NCBI GenBank assembly: GCA_947579605.1
Contig: OX388317.1
Location: 18,433,384 to 18,497,383, forward strand
Length of the DNA stretch: 64,000 nucleotides
Direction: 5' to 3'
Source: Athripsodes cinereus
Lineage: Eukaryota > Arthropoda > Insecta > Trichoptera > Leptoceridae
Shown here: one piece after another, positions 21,893 to 33,760 of the stretch
How the letters are laid out: the number at the start of each line of letters is the position of its first letter
Numbering within the stretch: position 1 is the stretch's first letter
Position numbers and translations under genes: made by a program
The notes under the pieces: generated by a model
Databases searched by the model: none
What the model was told of the DNA's origin: nothing
Seen by the model: the letters and a program-made list of their open reading frames with translations, nothing else

Positions 21893-23340
21893 GTTAGATT
21901 ATTCTTATTTTAAAATAAGTACCTGAGTACTTTCCTCAGTAGTTAGATTATTTTATTTTGAATTTTTGAATGATTTCATTTTGTTCCATTTCATTATTTT
22001 GTTTAAATTGATTTTTTTTATGATTGATTTTTGACAACTAATGGAAACGGCATGTAAAAAAATAGAAGAATGAAATAACATTAATTGTCGTTTCTCTGTT
22101 TTTGTCAGATGAAACAAAATTGTGTTTATTTTGTGTTTTTAAAAGAAATGATTTTATTATATTTTATGCTTATTAAGTAATTGTGTTTGTGTATTTATTA
22201 TATACCATTAAGATCTAAAATTGATAACAATAGTTATATTAATCATTTATTGATTTGTCTTGTACTTTAGTAAATGTGAAATTTTTGTGGAGTTCTAGGC
22301 ACAGAATAGGCATTTTTTTAATGCTTTTCATTGCATCTGTTAAACTGCAATGTAGCTAATAAAAATACGATAATTAAATATGGATCGAAGTGACTATGCT
22401 TCTAAAACCCTCATTTATTGCATATTACACCATTTTATTAGAGTTTACGTGTTAATCTAAAAAACAAATTCTAAATTTAATTATAATGCCAGTAATCACA
22501 TTTCTGCGCGATCCACAGAAAGAAAGAAATTGTAATCGAAGGTACAGATTATCATTTATAAACAACAATATGTTATAATAAGAATAAGTTCATTATTAGT
22601 ACCGTAGACTTTACTGTAAGTTAATATAAGTCTAGGTTCATTTACATACCATTCACCTTTGACGAATTCTAAACAGGTCACTGCTTTCTTTGATAAGACT
22701 AGAATACACACAATACATGGGTTCTATAAATTCATACATAATAAATTGTGTTTAAGTTCTTTGTTAAGTATACCAAACCAGACGATGAGAGGTGCATAAG
22801 CATACCAACTTTTTTTTAATTAATTCTTAATGTATACATTTTTTTAAATAAACATTCATATAATCTCGGCATTTCCTAAGGGTGGTGTAGCCAACATATG
22901 AATTGCAAGTAATAAACATGTCGCTTGCCAAGTTTGTTTAATTTAGATTTATGTAGGTGTTGTAAACAGTTCATAGCCAAGAATTTCCTTCAATGAGCAT
23001 GTGGGCAATGATGAAATTTCTCCACAGTCTAATTCTATCTGAAATAGCTGGATTGTTTGAGGATGTGCTTATCGAAGTATTGTTATACGTAATGCCAATC
23101 AAACTCTTTGCTACGAATAGTTTGAAAAAGTTCGACGAATAACTCTATGATAACTTATACGGTTATTTATTTATAAATGAAAACAATGAACAGCATTACA
23201 GTAAAAACCTTTTCGCTGTCATTGTACGTAGGTACACATCAAACAATCAAGACAATAACAAAATATACTGAAAAATACAAACAAATAGAAATTCTAACAC
23301 CCAATGAGCGCTTCGAACCGTTATGTCAAATTCCGTGAAA

Positions 23341-23556
23341 GAATAGATTTATTAAGATGTGTAGGTTTTTTAATCAGTGATAGTAGGAAGGTAAAGATTT
23401 ATTACGATATATTTTTAATGTGATAGTATAGATTTATTATGATTGAATGTTTCTTTATTTATATGAAGGAATCTTTAGATTTAATATTGTGTTGGTTTTT
23501 TTCTATTCCATCATAGTATAGATTTATTACTATGTGTAGGTTTTTAATGCAGTTGG
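23341..23556. repeat. degenerate minisatellite-like repeats
   Basis: About five irregular units built on 'tagatttatta..atgtgtaggtttttta', beginning near 23342, 23393, 23429, 23470 and 23518. The same arrangement appears in copy B (about 54647-54850). Confidence 0.5.
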
Positions 23557-23592
23557 TCAAAAATAACTTTATTGTTTTTCTATGAGGTTTTT

Positions 23593-23620
23593 GACGACCT
23601 GTAAGGGCTGTAAGGTCGTC
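23593..23620. other. small hairpin, 8 bp stem
   Basis: gacgacct and aggtcgtc enclose a 12-base loop (gtaagggctgta). Unchanged in copy B at 54896-54923. Function unknown. Confidence 0.5.
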
Positions 23621-24639
23621 TTTCTCAATATACTATAAATATGACAATGAGATTTAAGCATCAAAAATATTGTGAAAAAAAGGTGATTTTATTAAGGCTT
23701 TAACTGGAGTAGGCTCGTCCCTGTCTTGTGTTTTCGGGAGGACCGTAGAAGGACGATTGGATTAGAGATTATTTGTTTTTAACATGGGTACGTTTAATTA
23801 ATATTCATTTTAGCAATAATAATTATGTATATAAGTTAAATGCTCGTATCATATTGTGTATTAGTAGAGGCGGCTTGTGTGTTAGACTAGGGGGGAGTAT
23901 CAAATATTAAAAAGTATGCTTGAACAGAATGTTGAATAAAACGGCTTTTAACCCAAGTCAGAGACTGTAAAAAAAACTTATATGACAATGCAAGTAAACG
24001 CTACTTTGTTTATTCATACATGGGATATTATTCTTAAAATATAATATTTATGAATAATATTACATGCCAATAACATTTTTTTTGTCAAGTGAACGGTAAT
24101 TTTTATGAGCATATTGTCTAAATAATCATGTTCGCACGTACTCCATTTTGAATATGTAACGACAAAAAAATTTAGGTGTCATCTCGCATTCTAGAGGGAT
24201 AGACAGTACAATAACTGCATTTAATAAATACGTAACTATTTTCTGCATGTAAATAAAAATTAAGGCATTCAGAAAATAAAACTAGTAAATTAATAAAAAT
24301 ATTTATTATAAAGGGAGTGCGTCGCATAAATGTTCCTAAGGAGAAATTGCCGCGGTGTATTAGGTATAATAATGTATGAGATACGGTTTACCATATGTCT
24401 AGACAAGGGAGAATAATGAGGCCATCTTATAAAGGATCAAGCTGGTACATACAGTATAAAATAATAGGTACATACTTAATACTAAATGTATGATGTGGTT
24501 GTAACCACTTTATTAGAATAAATTCTAAGAAATTGGGTACAATGATTCGTAAATAACTACATATACCTACATACATAATTATGTAATGCGAATGTATTTG
24601 GCGGTTTGGAATCAAAATGGAATATATTGAAAAATTACA

Positions 24640-25110
24640 TTCAAACTTATACCTACTACAATTAGTGTAGTTCAATTGGTAAAAAAAATCCAGGGTATAG
24701 TTTGTATAAACATTAATTATTATTTTATTACACTGGTCATAGTAGAGCTGATGTGTTGCATAATTCTCCGGTGAATAGGGCGACGATTGTTGAGTATATA
24801 ATAATACTTAGTTGCTCTTTGGTGGCGACGTTGCTGAATGTAGTGTTTCACCCTTGTGATATATTCTGTATTATCACATTGACGGTTAGTCATGAGTTTG
24901 TCACGGCGCGGCGATGGAGACATCAGGTGAGCTTTGATATTGTGCTTTTTACTTTTTGCTCCACCTATGCAACGCATTGGCCAAAAAGTTATTAGGTTGT
25001 GCAGAATTAATTGAAAAAGATTAATAAATAAATAAATGATAATAATAAACCAGCCAAAGCCAATCTACATATTAAAATACACATTACTTTTTCACACTTT
25101 CTCTCTCCTC
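24640..25110. mobile_element. copy-A-specific insert, unidentified
   Basis: About 470 bp present here but absent at 55918-55935 of copy B. Frames of 80-85 codons exist on both strands but resemble nothing I know. The ends are not clean because flanking DNA has diverged, so no target duplication is seen. Probably a fragment of a mobile element. Confidence 0.4.
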
Positions 25111-25547
25111 TCAATGGGATATGTATAAAAAAGTGACTGCAGTTTGTCAGTCGAAATACATATTTCTCACACATACATTCATATACAAACATTACCATAA
25201 TGGCTTTTACCACTAGAGAAATATTCGTCAATCTTGCTGTATGTAATAAACGTACAAGTCATCCTCTATGTGCAAATGAAAGTTGAATATTCAGAATGAG
25301 TTATGTATGCTGACTCACAGCTGTATTAAAGATAATATTAAATGTCTTATTCGTGATATTTTGCGAACATATTTTCCTCAGAACGCTCTTTTGAACTTAA
25401 AGAAAATATTTTGTTTTGTTAAAACTATTCCTTGATTGGAAAATTATTATTTTTATCTATATTGTATTCGTTGTGTTAATAAAACCAAATTTTTCAAAAC
25501 AGTTGAAACTAACGAAATTTATTTCTTTGTTTTATTCTTCACTGTAC

Positions 25548-25925
25548 ATTGGTTACAATATTACAAAAAAAACAGTATCATAAAAATAACAGTTATACAA
25601 TTCAATGTACAGAGGGCGAGTTTATGGCTAAAATGCGATGTCTTCCAACTAAGCAACTAAATTTATGTCTAAATAGCGGAGAAAAAAACGCTTCATATGG
25701 ATATCACTTGTTTGGCGTATCATATACCTAACTGATATAAATTGTAAAATTCGTTTTTATTATTTTATATGTGTAGTTTATAACATAATCTGCTCATAAA
25801 TACATATGTTTTAGGATTAAGTTACTAGTATTAACACAATATTTTAGGATGCGCCCTTGAAGTGGATTTATTCCACAAAACGGCGCATTATAAGTTGTCT
25901 ATTATTATTATTATTATTATTATCA
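25548..25925 (+). mobile_element. copy-A-specific retroelement fragment with hairpin and (ATT)n tail
   Basis: Contains 'cactgtacattggttaca', then after about 300 bp a hairpin-like gcgcccttgaagtgga ... tccacaaaacggcgc and a (TAT/ATT)n run up to 25922. The hairpin and tail resemble those at 33188-33240 and 60807-60887, suggesting a shared LINE 3' end. Absent from copy B near 56370. Confidence 0.5.
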
Positions 25926-26149
25926 GTCAACATTTAGTTAGTTCTCTATTGACATTTTACCACAAATGAACTTATCCACTTTTGATACCGAGCTACACAT
26001 ATTGTTGTTGCTGTCATAGCCCATGAAGAATTTTAAAGGGTAATGTACTATGCTAGAATTGAATATTATGCTAAGTAATTTTTTCCCTAAATGGCTTAGC
26101 CAGTAGTTTAAAAACATTAAGTAAATATGCAAGATATCCTCTTTGTGTC

Positions 26150-26405
26150 AAAAAAAAAACTAAGGTATTCAGGGCAAGAGATATTCAAACTAAGGCATTC
26201 ATATATATTGGAGGGCAGGATAGAGGGAAGACGGGGAGTTGGTAGAAATCAGATGTCCTGGCAGCGCAACATTAGAGAGTGGACCGGAATAAGGACGGTG
26301 GATGACCATTTCAGGGCTGCACAGGACAGGGGGGTTTTCGCCGAAGTGAATGCCAACGTCGGGGGAACCTGACATGGCACTGGAAGAAGAAGAAGGAAAT
26401 GGAAA
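26150..26405 (+). mobile_element. 3' fragment of a second RTE-like LINE
   Basis: Encodes the C-terminal end of a LINE protein: GGRIEGRRGVGRNQMSW, RNIREWTG, AAQDRGVFAEVNANVGGT, then a stop and a gaagaagaagg tail. It is a 5'-truncated fragment. The counterpart in copy B (56610-56860) differs at several residues, so the insertion predates the copies. Confidence 0.75.
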
Positions 26406-26829
26406 AATATTTATATATATTAATTCTACTGGTGACTTTAGTAAATATGCGAGCCGACTTTCGAAAGTTTCCGCTCTCATCGTCAGGCGAATGTGACGTG
26501 AAGCATTATTTTAAAAGTAGGTATGTGACAGAAAGGAAAACATCAACTTGAGAGATATGTTCTAATCAGATATGGTTAACCATTTTAAAATAAATTTGTG
26601 AGCCGCTTACCATCATGCCTTACATCACGTTTTTGTTACTGGAATGATTCAAATAGATTATAAAATTCTTGGTTTGTACTGTTAGTATCTACCCTCAAAT
26701 GGATTATCGAATTTATTTGATCATATTTGGTTACGATACCGAAATAATATTATATGTAATTTAATATTTCGATATTATATAATATTATAATATGTAATAT
26801 AAACATACCTAATGATATATCACATATTC
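26406..26829. other. non-coding shared sequence, no gene recognised
   Basis: Matches 57438-57834 in copy B. The hAT-like MITE at 56894-57437 is inserted near the matching start of this block. Confidence 0.5.
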
Positions 26830-27397
26830 TGGATAAATTCATAATCTTGTTTGGTTTTAAATAAATAAAAGGACAGCCTACCGACATCTGTGTGATGCAT
26901 TGCAAAGTTCATATAGACAAATTGAAGTATGAATACGGTCATGCCATTTTTGTATGACCACGATATCGATTTAGTCAGATGTCAACCGTAGCTTGTAATC
27001 TTTTGTTGCAAATATTTGTTATTGTTGTATAAAAAGCTTGTAATAAGCACGTCCAAGCGTTGCTTCAATATTTATTTATTCTGTTCCTTGCTTCTTTCGG
27101 GTGTAGTTCAATCATACAGTATACATTAACTTACCACGTTTATATCAATTATACATAATAATTGTGTTATGTGTTCATTGTTGTTCTTCATAATAAAAGT
27201 TAAAATAGTTCAAATAGTGATTTTTACTACAAATTCCCGTCTCAACATAATATTGGAGAACAAGGAAGGAATCAAAATCAAATATACAGTCCACTACAGA
27301 CAAAGGAAAATAACTGGAATTCTCTCCTTATTGCAATAAATACCTGGACCACAAAGAGAACATAGAATCATCCAATACACCCACCCATCATCAAACA
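26830..27397 (+). repeat. 5' LTR of the BEL/Pao element
   Basis: 568 bp, TG...CA ends. Contains a TATA-like gtataaaaagc (about 27025-27040) and aataaa motifs. Expected to hold the promoter and polyadenylation signal. Confidence 0.93.
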
Positions 27398-27399
27398 TA

Positions 27400-27417
27400 T
27401 GGACCTACGAACCGGAT
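27400..27417 (+). promoter_or_regulatory. candidate primer-binding site
   Basis: tggacctacgaaccgg begins two bases after the 5' LTR. TGG complements the CCA end of a tRNA, as expected for the minus-strand primer. I cannot name the tRNA with confidence. Confidence 0.5.
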
Positions 27418-27676
27418 TACAGGTCAGTATTGCTAGCGAGATTCTTTTATTTTCCCAATCATTTTATTTCAGTCCATCACGTGTCATTTGTTCTGGGTTG
27501 AGACAGAACATCCAAGGTCATCTGGACCATCCATAAGTCTACAATCATTAATTACCTGCCAAACGATCGCACACTCATTGTGGCGGATTTTTTGGAGGTT
27601 ATTTTTTCATTTTTTGCAATTTGTTGTTTAAATCATTCATATAGCTTCATCTTAGGACATTCACTCACATTTAGCA

Positions 27677-30600
27677 ATGCCTAAGCCAAAGATGGAAGCA
27701 ATGGTGGTATCATCCGAGGAGTTCAGCATTCTTTTGACAAGATTTGAGGAATTTCTTAAGAGAGATAGTGTTAATCCTGAGACACTGGGCATGAGGGTGG
27801 ATCGGCTTCAGGAGGCTTTCCGGGAATGGAGTGAGACCCCAGACAAGGAGCGGGATTTCATTGGAAGGCTTGACCTTGAAGATCGATACTTCCAGGCGGT
27901 AGGTGATGCTAAGGACGCCATCGCAAGGAATTCAGATCAACAAAAGGCTCCCAGTGCCTCGGCGTTAACATTCAAGTTGCCTGCCATTACTTTGCCGACA
28001 TTCGAAGGGAAATATGAAGAATGGTGTTATTTCCGAGATACATTTAAGTCGTTGGTCATTGATCAACAGATGTCTGACTCACAGCGACTTCATTATTTAC
28101 TTTCATGTGTTAAGGGGAGTGCATTGAGTGTTGTTTCAGGACTGGACGTCACGGGAAGCAACTTCAAGGTGGCATGGAACTTATTAGAGGAGCGGTTCCA
28201 AAACAAGAGATTAATGGTAAGCAAACACATTGGTTCTTTGTTTTCCAGAGATAAGGTGAGAGGAGACCGATATGCTGATCTGCGGAAACTAGTTGACAGT
28301 ACCCAGGTACATGTTCAGGCGCTTCGATCGCTGGGATTGTCTGTAGAACATTGGGATCCAATGTTGGTTCATATTACAGCACAGAGATTGGATAATGAAA
28401 CGCGTGCTATGTGGGAAGCAGCTCCCATACCTGAGGAGCTGCCTACCTTCCGGGACCTGATGCAGTGGCTGGCCGACAGGGCCAGGGTCCTGGAGAGCGT
28501 AGGCAGATCGGTCCCAGCCTTTGAGCCGTCATGCAGCCAACGGAAGGTCAATAACTCTAATGGTAAGCACGTCTTTCACTCATTTAATGACAATTGTGTA
28601 TTGTGCCAGAGTCAACACCAAGTATATTGCTGCCCCACCTTCCGAGGGTTGTCAAAGGACAAAAGGTTTGAGTTAGTCAAAAAGCATAAGCTCTGCTTTA
28701 ACTGCCTCAGTAATAATCACATTGTAGAAAAGTGTGTTAGCAAAAGCAACTGCAAGGAGTGTGGTGCTAAACATCATACTATGATACATTATAGTAAGTT
28801 CAATGATAGAAAAGATCAGAAGGATGCTAATCCTTTGATAGAGACACCTGTGACAATTCACACTGCCAGTGTTGCCTCAGGGGAGTGTCTACTGGCAACC
28901 GCCAAGGTCAAAGTTAAAGGCGCACAGGGAATCATGCTCTGTGCGAGAGCTTTATTAGACTCGGGAGCTCAGTCTAATTTTATCTCACAATCTCTAGTCA
29001 ACAAACTTAAGATGAAAACTTACAAAGTTGATATACCCGTTAGCGGTATACAAAAGCAAATATTAAATATTCATAGAGGAGCCGATATTGTCCTTAAGTC
29101 TTTATGTTCTAGGTATGAGGCCACAGTAGCCTGCCTAGTACTACCACAAATAACACAGGAACTGCCAAGAGCTACATTCAGCAGGGACCAGATTGAAATT
29201 CCGGCTGGAATGACTTTGGCAGATCCCGATTTCAACGTATCAGCTCCGGTTGATCTACTACTGGGAGCGCAGATCTTCTGGAAAATACTAGGGCATGGGA
29301 GAGTCCACCTGGGACCTGATATGCCTACCATGTGCTATACTGAATTGGGATGGGTGATATCTGGACAACTTCATTTCGACAATACACAAGTGAACAGGCC
29401 AGTATCTTGTCATCTTTCTTTAACAAAATTAAATAAATCCATTGAAAAATTTTGGGAAGTGGAAGAGTTGAAGGCTTCTCCTGAACCTTCCCAAGAGCAA
29501 GTATTGTGTGAGGAGAATTTCTTGAAACATGCACATAGAAATGACGTAGGAAGATTTGTTGTAGCGCTACCTTTTAAGCAAACTCCCATTCTAGGAGAAT
29601 CATATAACATAGCGGCTAATAGCTTGTTATCTTTAGAAAGAAGATTTAAGAAAAATCCCATACTCAAAGAGAAATACACAGATTTTATGAAAGAATACCT
29701 TTCATTGGGACACATGTCTCCTTGTGAAGACTTGAGCAGTGTCCAATGCTTTATTACTCATCATGCAGTATTCAAAGAAGAAAAAATTAGAGTAGTATTC
29801 AATGCAAGTATGAAATCTAGTAACGGGAAATCTATTAACGATTTCTTAGCAGTTGGACCTAAAACCCAAAAGGAATTGCATAGTATCTTACTACGTTTCA
29901 GGAAGTTTGCCTGCGCAATATCCGCCGATATAGAGAAGATGTACAGGCAGGTGTTGGTGAGAGAAGAAGATCGAGTTTATCAAACAATTTTGTGGAGGGA
30001 GCATGAAGATCAACGTGGCAGGCTGGAGTACTCTCAATTGCTAGAATTACAAAAGCATCCAATTTTACTACCTGCCAACCATGTATATACAGAGTTACTA
30101 GCTAAACATTATCATTTGTCTAATCTTCATTTAGGTGCAAACGGTGTATTGAATTTGCTAAGAGAAAAGTACTGGCTTATCAATGGACGCAACGTTGTTA
30201 AAAAGGTATTCAGAAAATGTATTTTGTTTTTCAGGTACAAACCCAAAACCATGGAACAGATCATGGCGCCTCTTCCTGGTGACGCACTGAGGCCCATACG
30301 ACCTTTCGCAGTAACAGCGATTGATTACGCCGGACCTGTTTTGATGAAATCAGGGCTAACCAGAAAATCACCTCCTATAAAGGCTTACATTGCTGTATTT
30401 TGTTGTTTGGTAACTCACGCCATCCACCTCGAGCTTGTTACGAGTCTTTCGACAGACTCTTTTCTTAACACTCTCAAAAGATTCATTTCCCGTAGAGGTA
30501 GACCTGCTAAAATATATTCTGACAACGGCACCAACTTCGTGGGAGCAAGGGGTGAATTGCGTGAGTTGCATAGAATGTTGATTTCTTCTGATGAGGCTAT

Positions 30601-31219
30601 TTCAAATTATGCATCATTTAGAGATATACAATGGCATTTTTCTCCTCCAAGAAGTCCCCACCACAATGGTTTGTGTGAGTCAAACATAAAAGTTATGAAG
30701 GCAATGCTCAAGAAAACATTGTCTTCTTCTCTTCTTAATCATGATACTTTGTCTACTGTCTTAGCCCAGATTGAGTGCTGCCTGAACAGTCGTCCCCTCT
30801 CCCCATTATCATCAGACCCTTCCGACTTGTCAGCCCTTACTCCTTACCATTTCCTACTCGCTGGCGATGCTTGCCTGGGTTCAGAGGACCTGTTCACGAA
30901 GACCTCCGTCAACAAGTTGCACAATTATAATTCACTAATTACTATTATTTCTTTGTTCTGGGAGCAATGGAGTAAGAGCTGCATTGTGGAATGTCAGAAG
31001 AGGTATAAATGGAAGGCTACTTCCAGACCAGTTAGAAAAGATGACTTAGTTTTGATGAAGGAAGACTCATCTCCTCCACTCAGATGGCCTCTCGCTCGTG
31101 TAGTGTCGTTGCATCCTGGACCAGATGGTCGGATAAGGGTAGTCACACTTCGAACCAGTCAAGGCTTATACCAGCGAGGCATCACTAGTTTATGTTTATT
31201 ACCTTATCAAGATGAGTAA
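27677..31219 (+). CDS. BEL/Pao Gag-Pol polyprotein with in-frame Pol deletion, 1180 residues
   Basis: Gag occupies about residues 1-390, with a capsid-like region of the DUF1759 type (LPTFEGKYEEWCYFRDTF) and a zinc knuckle CFNCLSNNHIVEKC near 340-353, followed by CKECGAKHH. The protease has LLDSGAQSNF (Asp 428). The reverse transcriptase begins near 690 (RVVFNASMKSS, SADIEKMYRQVLV) but stops after YQTILWREH near 780. The next residues already belong to the integrase N-terminus (HPILLPANH, HLGANGVLNLLREKYW). The YxDD-type catalytic box and all of RNase H are missing, yet the frame is kept. The integrase core has Asp 883 (DYAGP), Asp 949 (YSDNGTNF) and Glu 1001 (GLCESN). No stop codons. The product could supply Gag, protease and perhaps integrase but not cDNA synthesis. 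Confidence 0.92.
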   Translation: MPKPKMEAMVVSSEEFSILLTRFEEFLKRDSVNPETLGMRVDRLQEAFREWSETPDKERDFIGRLDLEDRYFQAVGDAKDAIARNSDQQKAPSASALTFKLPAITLPTFEGKYEEWCYFRDTFKSLVIDQQMSDSQRLHYLLSCVKGSALSVVSGLDVTGSNFKVAWNLLEERFQNKRLMVSKHIGSLFSRDKVRGDRYADLRKLVDSTQVHVQALRSLGLSVEHWDPMLVHITAQRLDNETRAMWEAAPIPEELPTFRDLMQWLADRARVLESVGRSVPAFEPSCSQRKVNNSNGKHVFHSFNDNCVLCQSQHQVYCCPTFRGLSKDKRFELVKKHKLCFNCLSNNHIVEKCVSKSNCKECGAKHHTMIHYSKFNDRKDQKDANPLIETPVTIHTASVASGECLLATAKVKVKGAQGIMLCARALLDSGAQSNFISQSLVNKLKMKTYKVDIPVSGIQKQILNIHRGADIVLKSLCSRYEATVACLVLPQITQELPRATFSRDQIEIPAGMTLADPDFNVSAPVDLLLGAQIFWKILGHGRVHLGPDMPTMCYTELGWVISGQLHFDNTQVNRPVSCHLSLTKLNKSIEKFWEVEELKASPEPSQEQVLCEENFLKHAHRNDVGRFVVALPFKQTPILGESYNIAANSLLSLERRFKKNPILKEKYTDFMKEYLSLGHMSPCEDLSSVQCFITHHAVFKEEKIRVVFNASMKSSNGKSINDFLAVGPKTQKELHSILLRFRKFACAISADIEKMYRQVLVREEDRVYQTILWREHEDQRGRLEYSQLLELQKHPILLPANHVYTELLAKHYHLSNLHLGANGVLNLLREKYWLINGRNVVKKVFRKCILFFRYKPKTMEQIMAPLPGDALRPIRPFAVTAIDYAGPVLMKSGLTRKSPPIKAYIAVFCCLVTHAIHLELVTSLSTDSFLNTLKRFISRRGRPAKIYSDNGTNFVGARGELRELHRMLISSDEAISNYASFRDIQWHFSPPRSPHHNGLCESNIKVMKAMLKKTLSSSLLNHDTLSTVLAQIECCLNSRPLSPLSSDPSDLSALTPYHFLLAGDACLGSEDLFTKTSVNKLHNYNSLITIISLFWEQWSKSCIVECQKRYKWKATSRPVRKDDLVLMKEDSSPPLRWPLARVVSLHPGPDGRIRVVTLRTSQGLYQRGITSLCLLPYQDE

Positions 31220-32145
31220 CGAGGGTACCAGCAAGATATTTGTTCAAGACTAAGATCCTCCAAAACATAATGTATTCATATCACTATATTCATGTAACTA
31301 TTCAGAAAAACAAGCTCACAATTACACTCGAGCATAGGTATAAACATTCCACCTTTTAACATTTTTTCTCATTACGATAGACTGTTGGAGTTTTTTGATG
31401 TTAAGTGCAACAGACTCATGAAGTCTGTATCTCTACGAGTTCCTGTAACAAGTGATATTTCATGTTTTTCTTTGCTTTGCTTTGCAAATACTTATTTTAC
31501 TGAACACTATTTACTTGATATATAATACAATACATACCTGTGAATCAAGATAACTTTAATGAGTGTTAACTAAGCATTCTCAATATCCTACTATGTACTT
31601 ATTATTTTATATTGTTATGTATCTATTAAGTATTAATTGCTCTAAGAAACATTTCTTATTTTTTATTTGCATATTGTTATACTCTATATTATTAATATAA
31701 TAGTTTGAACATTGATTCAGTGTCTCTAAGTATTGCTTTCCAATATTCAATTTATTTCATATTTACCTGTAAGATTTTTATGTCAGTAACATCTCACATA
31801 TGTATTATCTTTCAAGAGCACTGTCTAAATCTCTTAAGCAAATGTAACCTTACTTATGAATATTTTTATCTTTCTACTACTTACTATGGATACCTACTCA
31901 TGCATATATCTTTGTATCACATATAACATACATACTTTTTATTGAATGTACACATGTATTATCTTTATTTGCTAATCAACTTATCTTGTATATGTTATTT
32001 TTAGAGTCTTAATAATTTGCTTGTTATTGACCGACTACCAGCTAACTTACCAATGATTAATTGTTGTATAATTCAATTTTCTTAAACTGTAAATGAAATA
32101 CATAAACTCTTCTCATAGTTGATGCATTTGTTGGGCCGGGAGCGT
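31220..32145 (+). other. 3' untranslated region of the BEL/Pao element
   Basis: About 0.9 kb without a supported gene, ending in a purine-rich gggccgggagcg just before the 3' LTR, the likely polypurine tract. A 73-codon frame at 31705-31926 resembles nothing and I do not call it a gene. Confidence 0.6.
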
Positions 32146-32713
32146 TGGATAAATTCATAATCTTGTTTGGTTTTAAATAAATAAAAGGACAGCCTACCGA
32201 CATCTGTGTGATGCATTGCAAAGTTCATATAGACAAATTGAAGTATGAATACGGTCATGCCATTTTTGTATGACCACGATATCGATTTAGTCAGATGTCA
32301 ACCGTAGCTTGTAATCTTTTGTTGCAAATATTTGTTATTGTTGTATAAAAAGCTTGTAATAAGCACGTCCAAGCGTTGCTTCAATATTTATTTATTCTGT
32401 TCCTTGCTTCTTTCGGGTGTAGTTCAATCATACAGTATACATTAACTTACCACGTTTATATCAATTATACATAATAATTGTGTTATGTGTTCATTGTTGT
32501 TCTTCATAATAAAAGTTAAAATAGTTCAAATAGTGATTTTTACTACAAATTCCCGTCTCAACATAATATTGGAGAACAAGGAAGGAATCAAAATCAAATA
32601 TACAGTCCACTACAGACAAAGGAAAATAACTGGAATTCTCTCCTTATTGCAATAAATACCTGGACCACAAAGAGAACATAGAATCATCCAATACACCCAC
32701 CCATCATCAAACA
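32146..32713 (+). repeat. 3' LTR of the BEL/Pao element
   Basis: 568 bp, the same length as the 5' LTR and no difference seen on reading. It is followed by the target duplication tattc. Confidence 0.93.
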
Positions 32714-32718
32714 TATTC

Positions 32719-33749
32719 CAAATGTTGATAATCTGCAAAATATAATTTACTCAATTCTCTTGAGAGGTTTACAACATGATAGATATTTAATAATTATTTA
32801 ATATGTAAATAATACTCGTATATTCGAGTTGTATCTTGTTAATCTAATTATCTATTTATTTTCCTACCGATATTCTAACTTTTTACTCAAAGTGACATAA
32901 ATGACAAGATCCAACGTAGGTAGGTATCTATATGGCTATCTTCTCATTAGTTTTTCAAAACTCAATCACCTCTATAAAAAAGAAGAGGTAGATTGGCATT
33001 GAGAAGATTTGAATCCGAAATCTCTGAATTAAAGTTCTGACTCTATATTTTCAGGTTACCGACAGACATGACAATTACAAAAAATTTAACAATTCTAAAA
33101 TACGATGCATATATTTAAAATACTGCAAATTTCTCAGTGTCCTCGAAATATGTGAACGAATATTATGTAGAGTGATAATATTATAAAAGAGCCGACCGGC
33201 CCTTGAGATGGATGATCCATTATACGGCGCTGAATAAATCATCAGACATATTATATAGAATACCATGTTCAGAAAAGTCAAGAGCTTAAATCTTATAGTG
33301 GAAGATCGTAGACTGAAGAAGTTTCGATTGCCTATCAAGGTTTAATCATCTTGTTCGTACATAATATGTATTGAAAATTTATACAATGTATGTAATATAT
33401 AGACACGTTAGGTAGAGCCTATGTAATATATATCTACTTATCCTAGGATTACGTGGTGAAATGTGATTCAGGATCAAATCTCAGCACTTAAAGGATTTCT
33501 CGGATTGCTCTTAATGCGTTGATTCTCTCGATATTCAATACATACACATCATGCCTATGAAAAATATGAAACCTAGGTACGTTTATTGCAAAGCAGTATT
33601 TATAAGATGACTCGTTCTATTTTCACTTTAATATAAAAAAAATCGATTTACCTGTAAAATAACGTATTACTAGATGGATAATCTCATAACCGTAGTGTCT
33701 TGATTCGGGGGAGACAATTTATTATGTGCCTGACTGTGTTATATATTGA
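32719..33749. other. non-coding shared sequence with tRNA-like and hairpin relics
   Basis: Matches 57835-58840 in copy B. Near 33000-33050 the reverse strand has a T-arm-like gattcaaatc within a tRNA-like context (also 58113-58165). At 33188-33240 there is the hairpin sequence ggcccttgagatgga ... tccattatacggcgc, which resembles the tails at 25855-25924 and 60807-60887. No gene recognised. Confidence 0.5.
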
Positions 33750-33760
33750 AAATGTTTATA

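Larger units (their letters stand above)
21898..26150. other. non-coding shared sequence, no gene recognised
   Basis: Matches 53203-56600 in copy B. It contains degenerate short repeats (23341-23556), a hairpin (23593-23620) and two blocks absent from copy B (24640-25110 and 25548-25925). The stretch 22210-22430 is strongly diverged between copies while its neighbours are nearly identical. No supported gene. Confidence 0.5.
26830..32713 (+). mobile_element. BEL/Pao LTR retrotransposon, internally deleted, 5.9 kb
   Basis: Two 568 bp LTRs (26830-27397 and 32146-32713) begin TGGATAAATTC and end ATCAAACA. The element is flanked by tattc (26825-26829 and 32714-32718). Copy B holds the exact empty site, cacatattccaaatg, near 57832. 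I saw no difference between the LTRs on reading, so insertion is recent. The single frame lacks part of the polymerase region, making it non-autonomous unless a helper supplies it. Confidence 0.95.

Noticed and set aside
24720..24995. Overlapping 80-85 codon frames on both strands
   Set aside because: They mirror each other within a copy-A-specific insert and show no recognisable motif.
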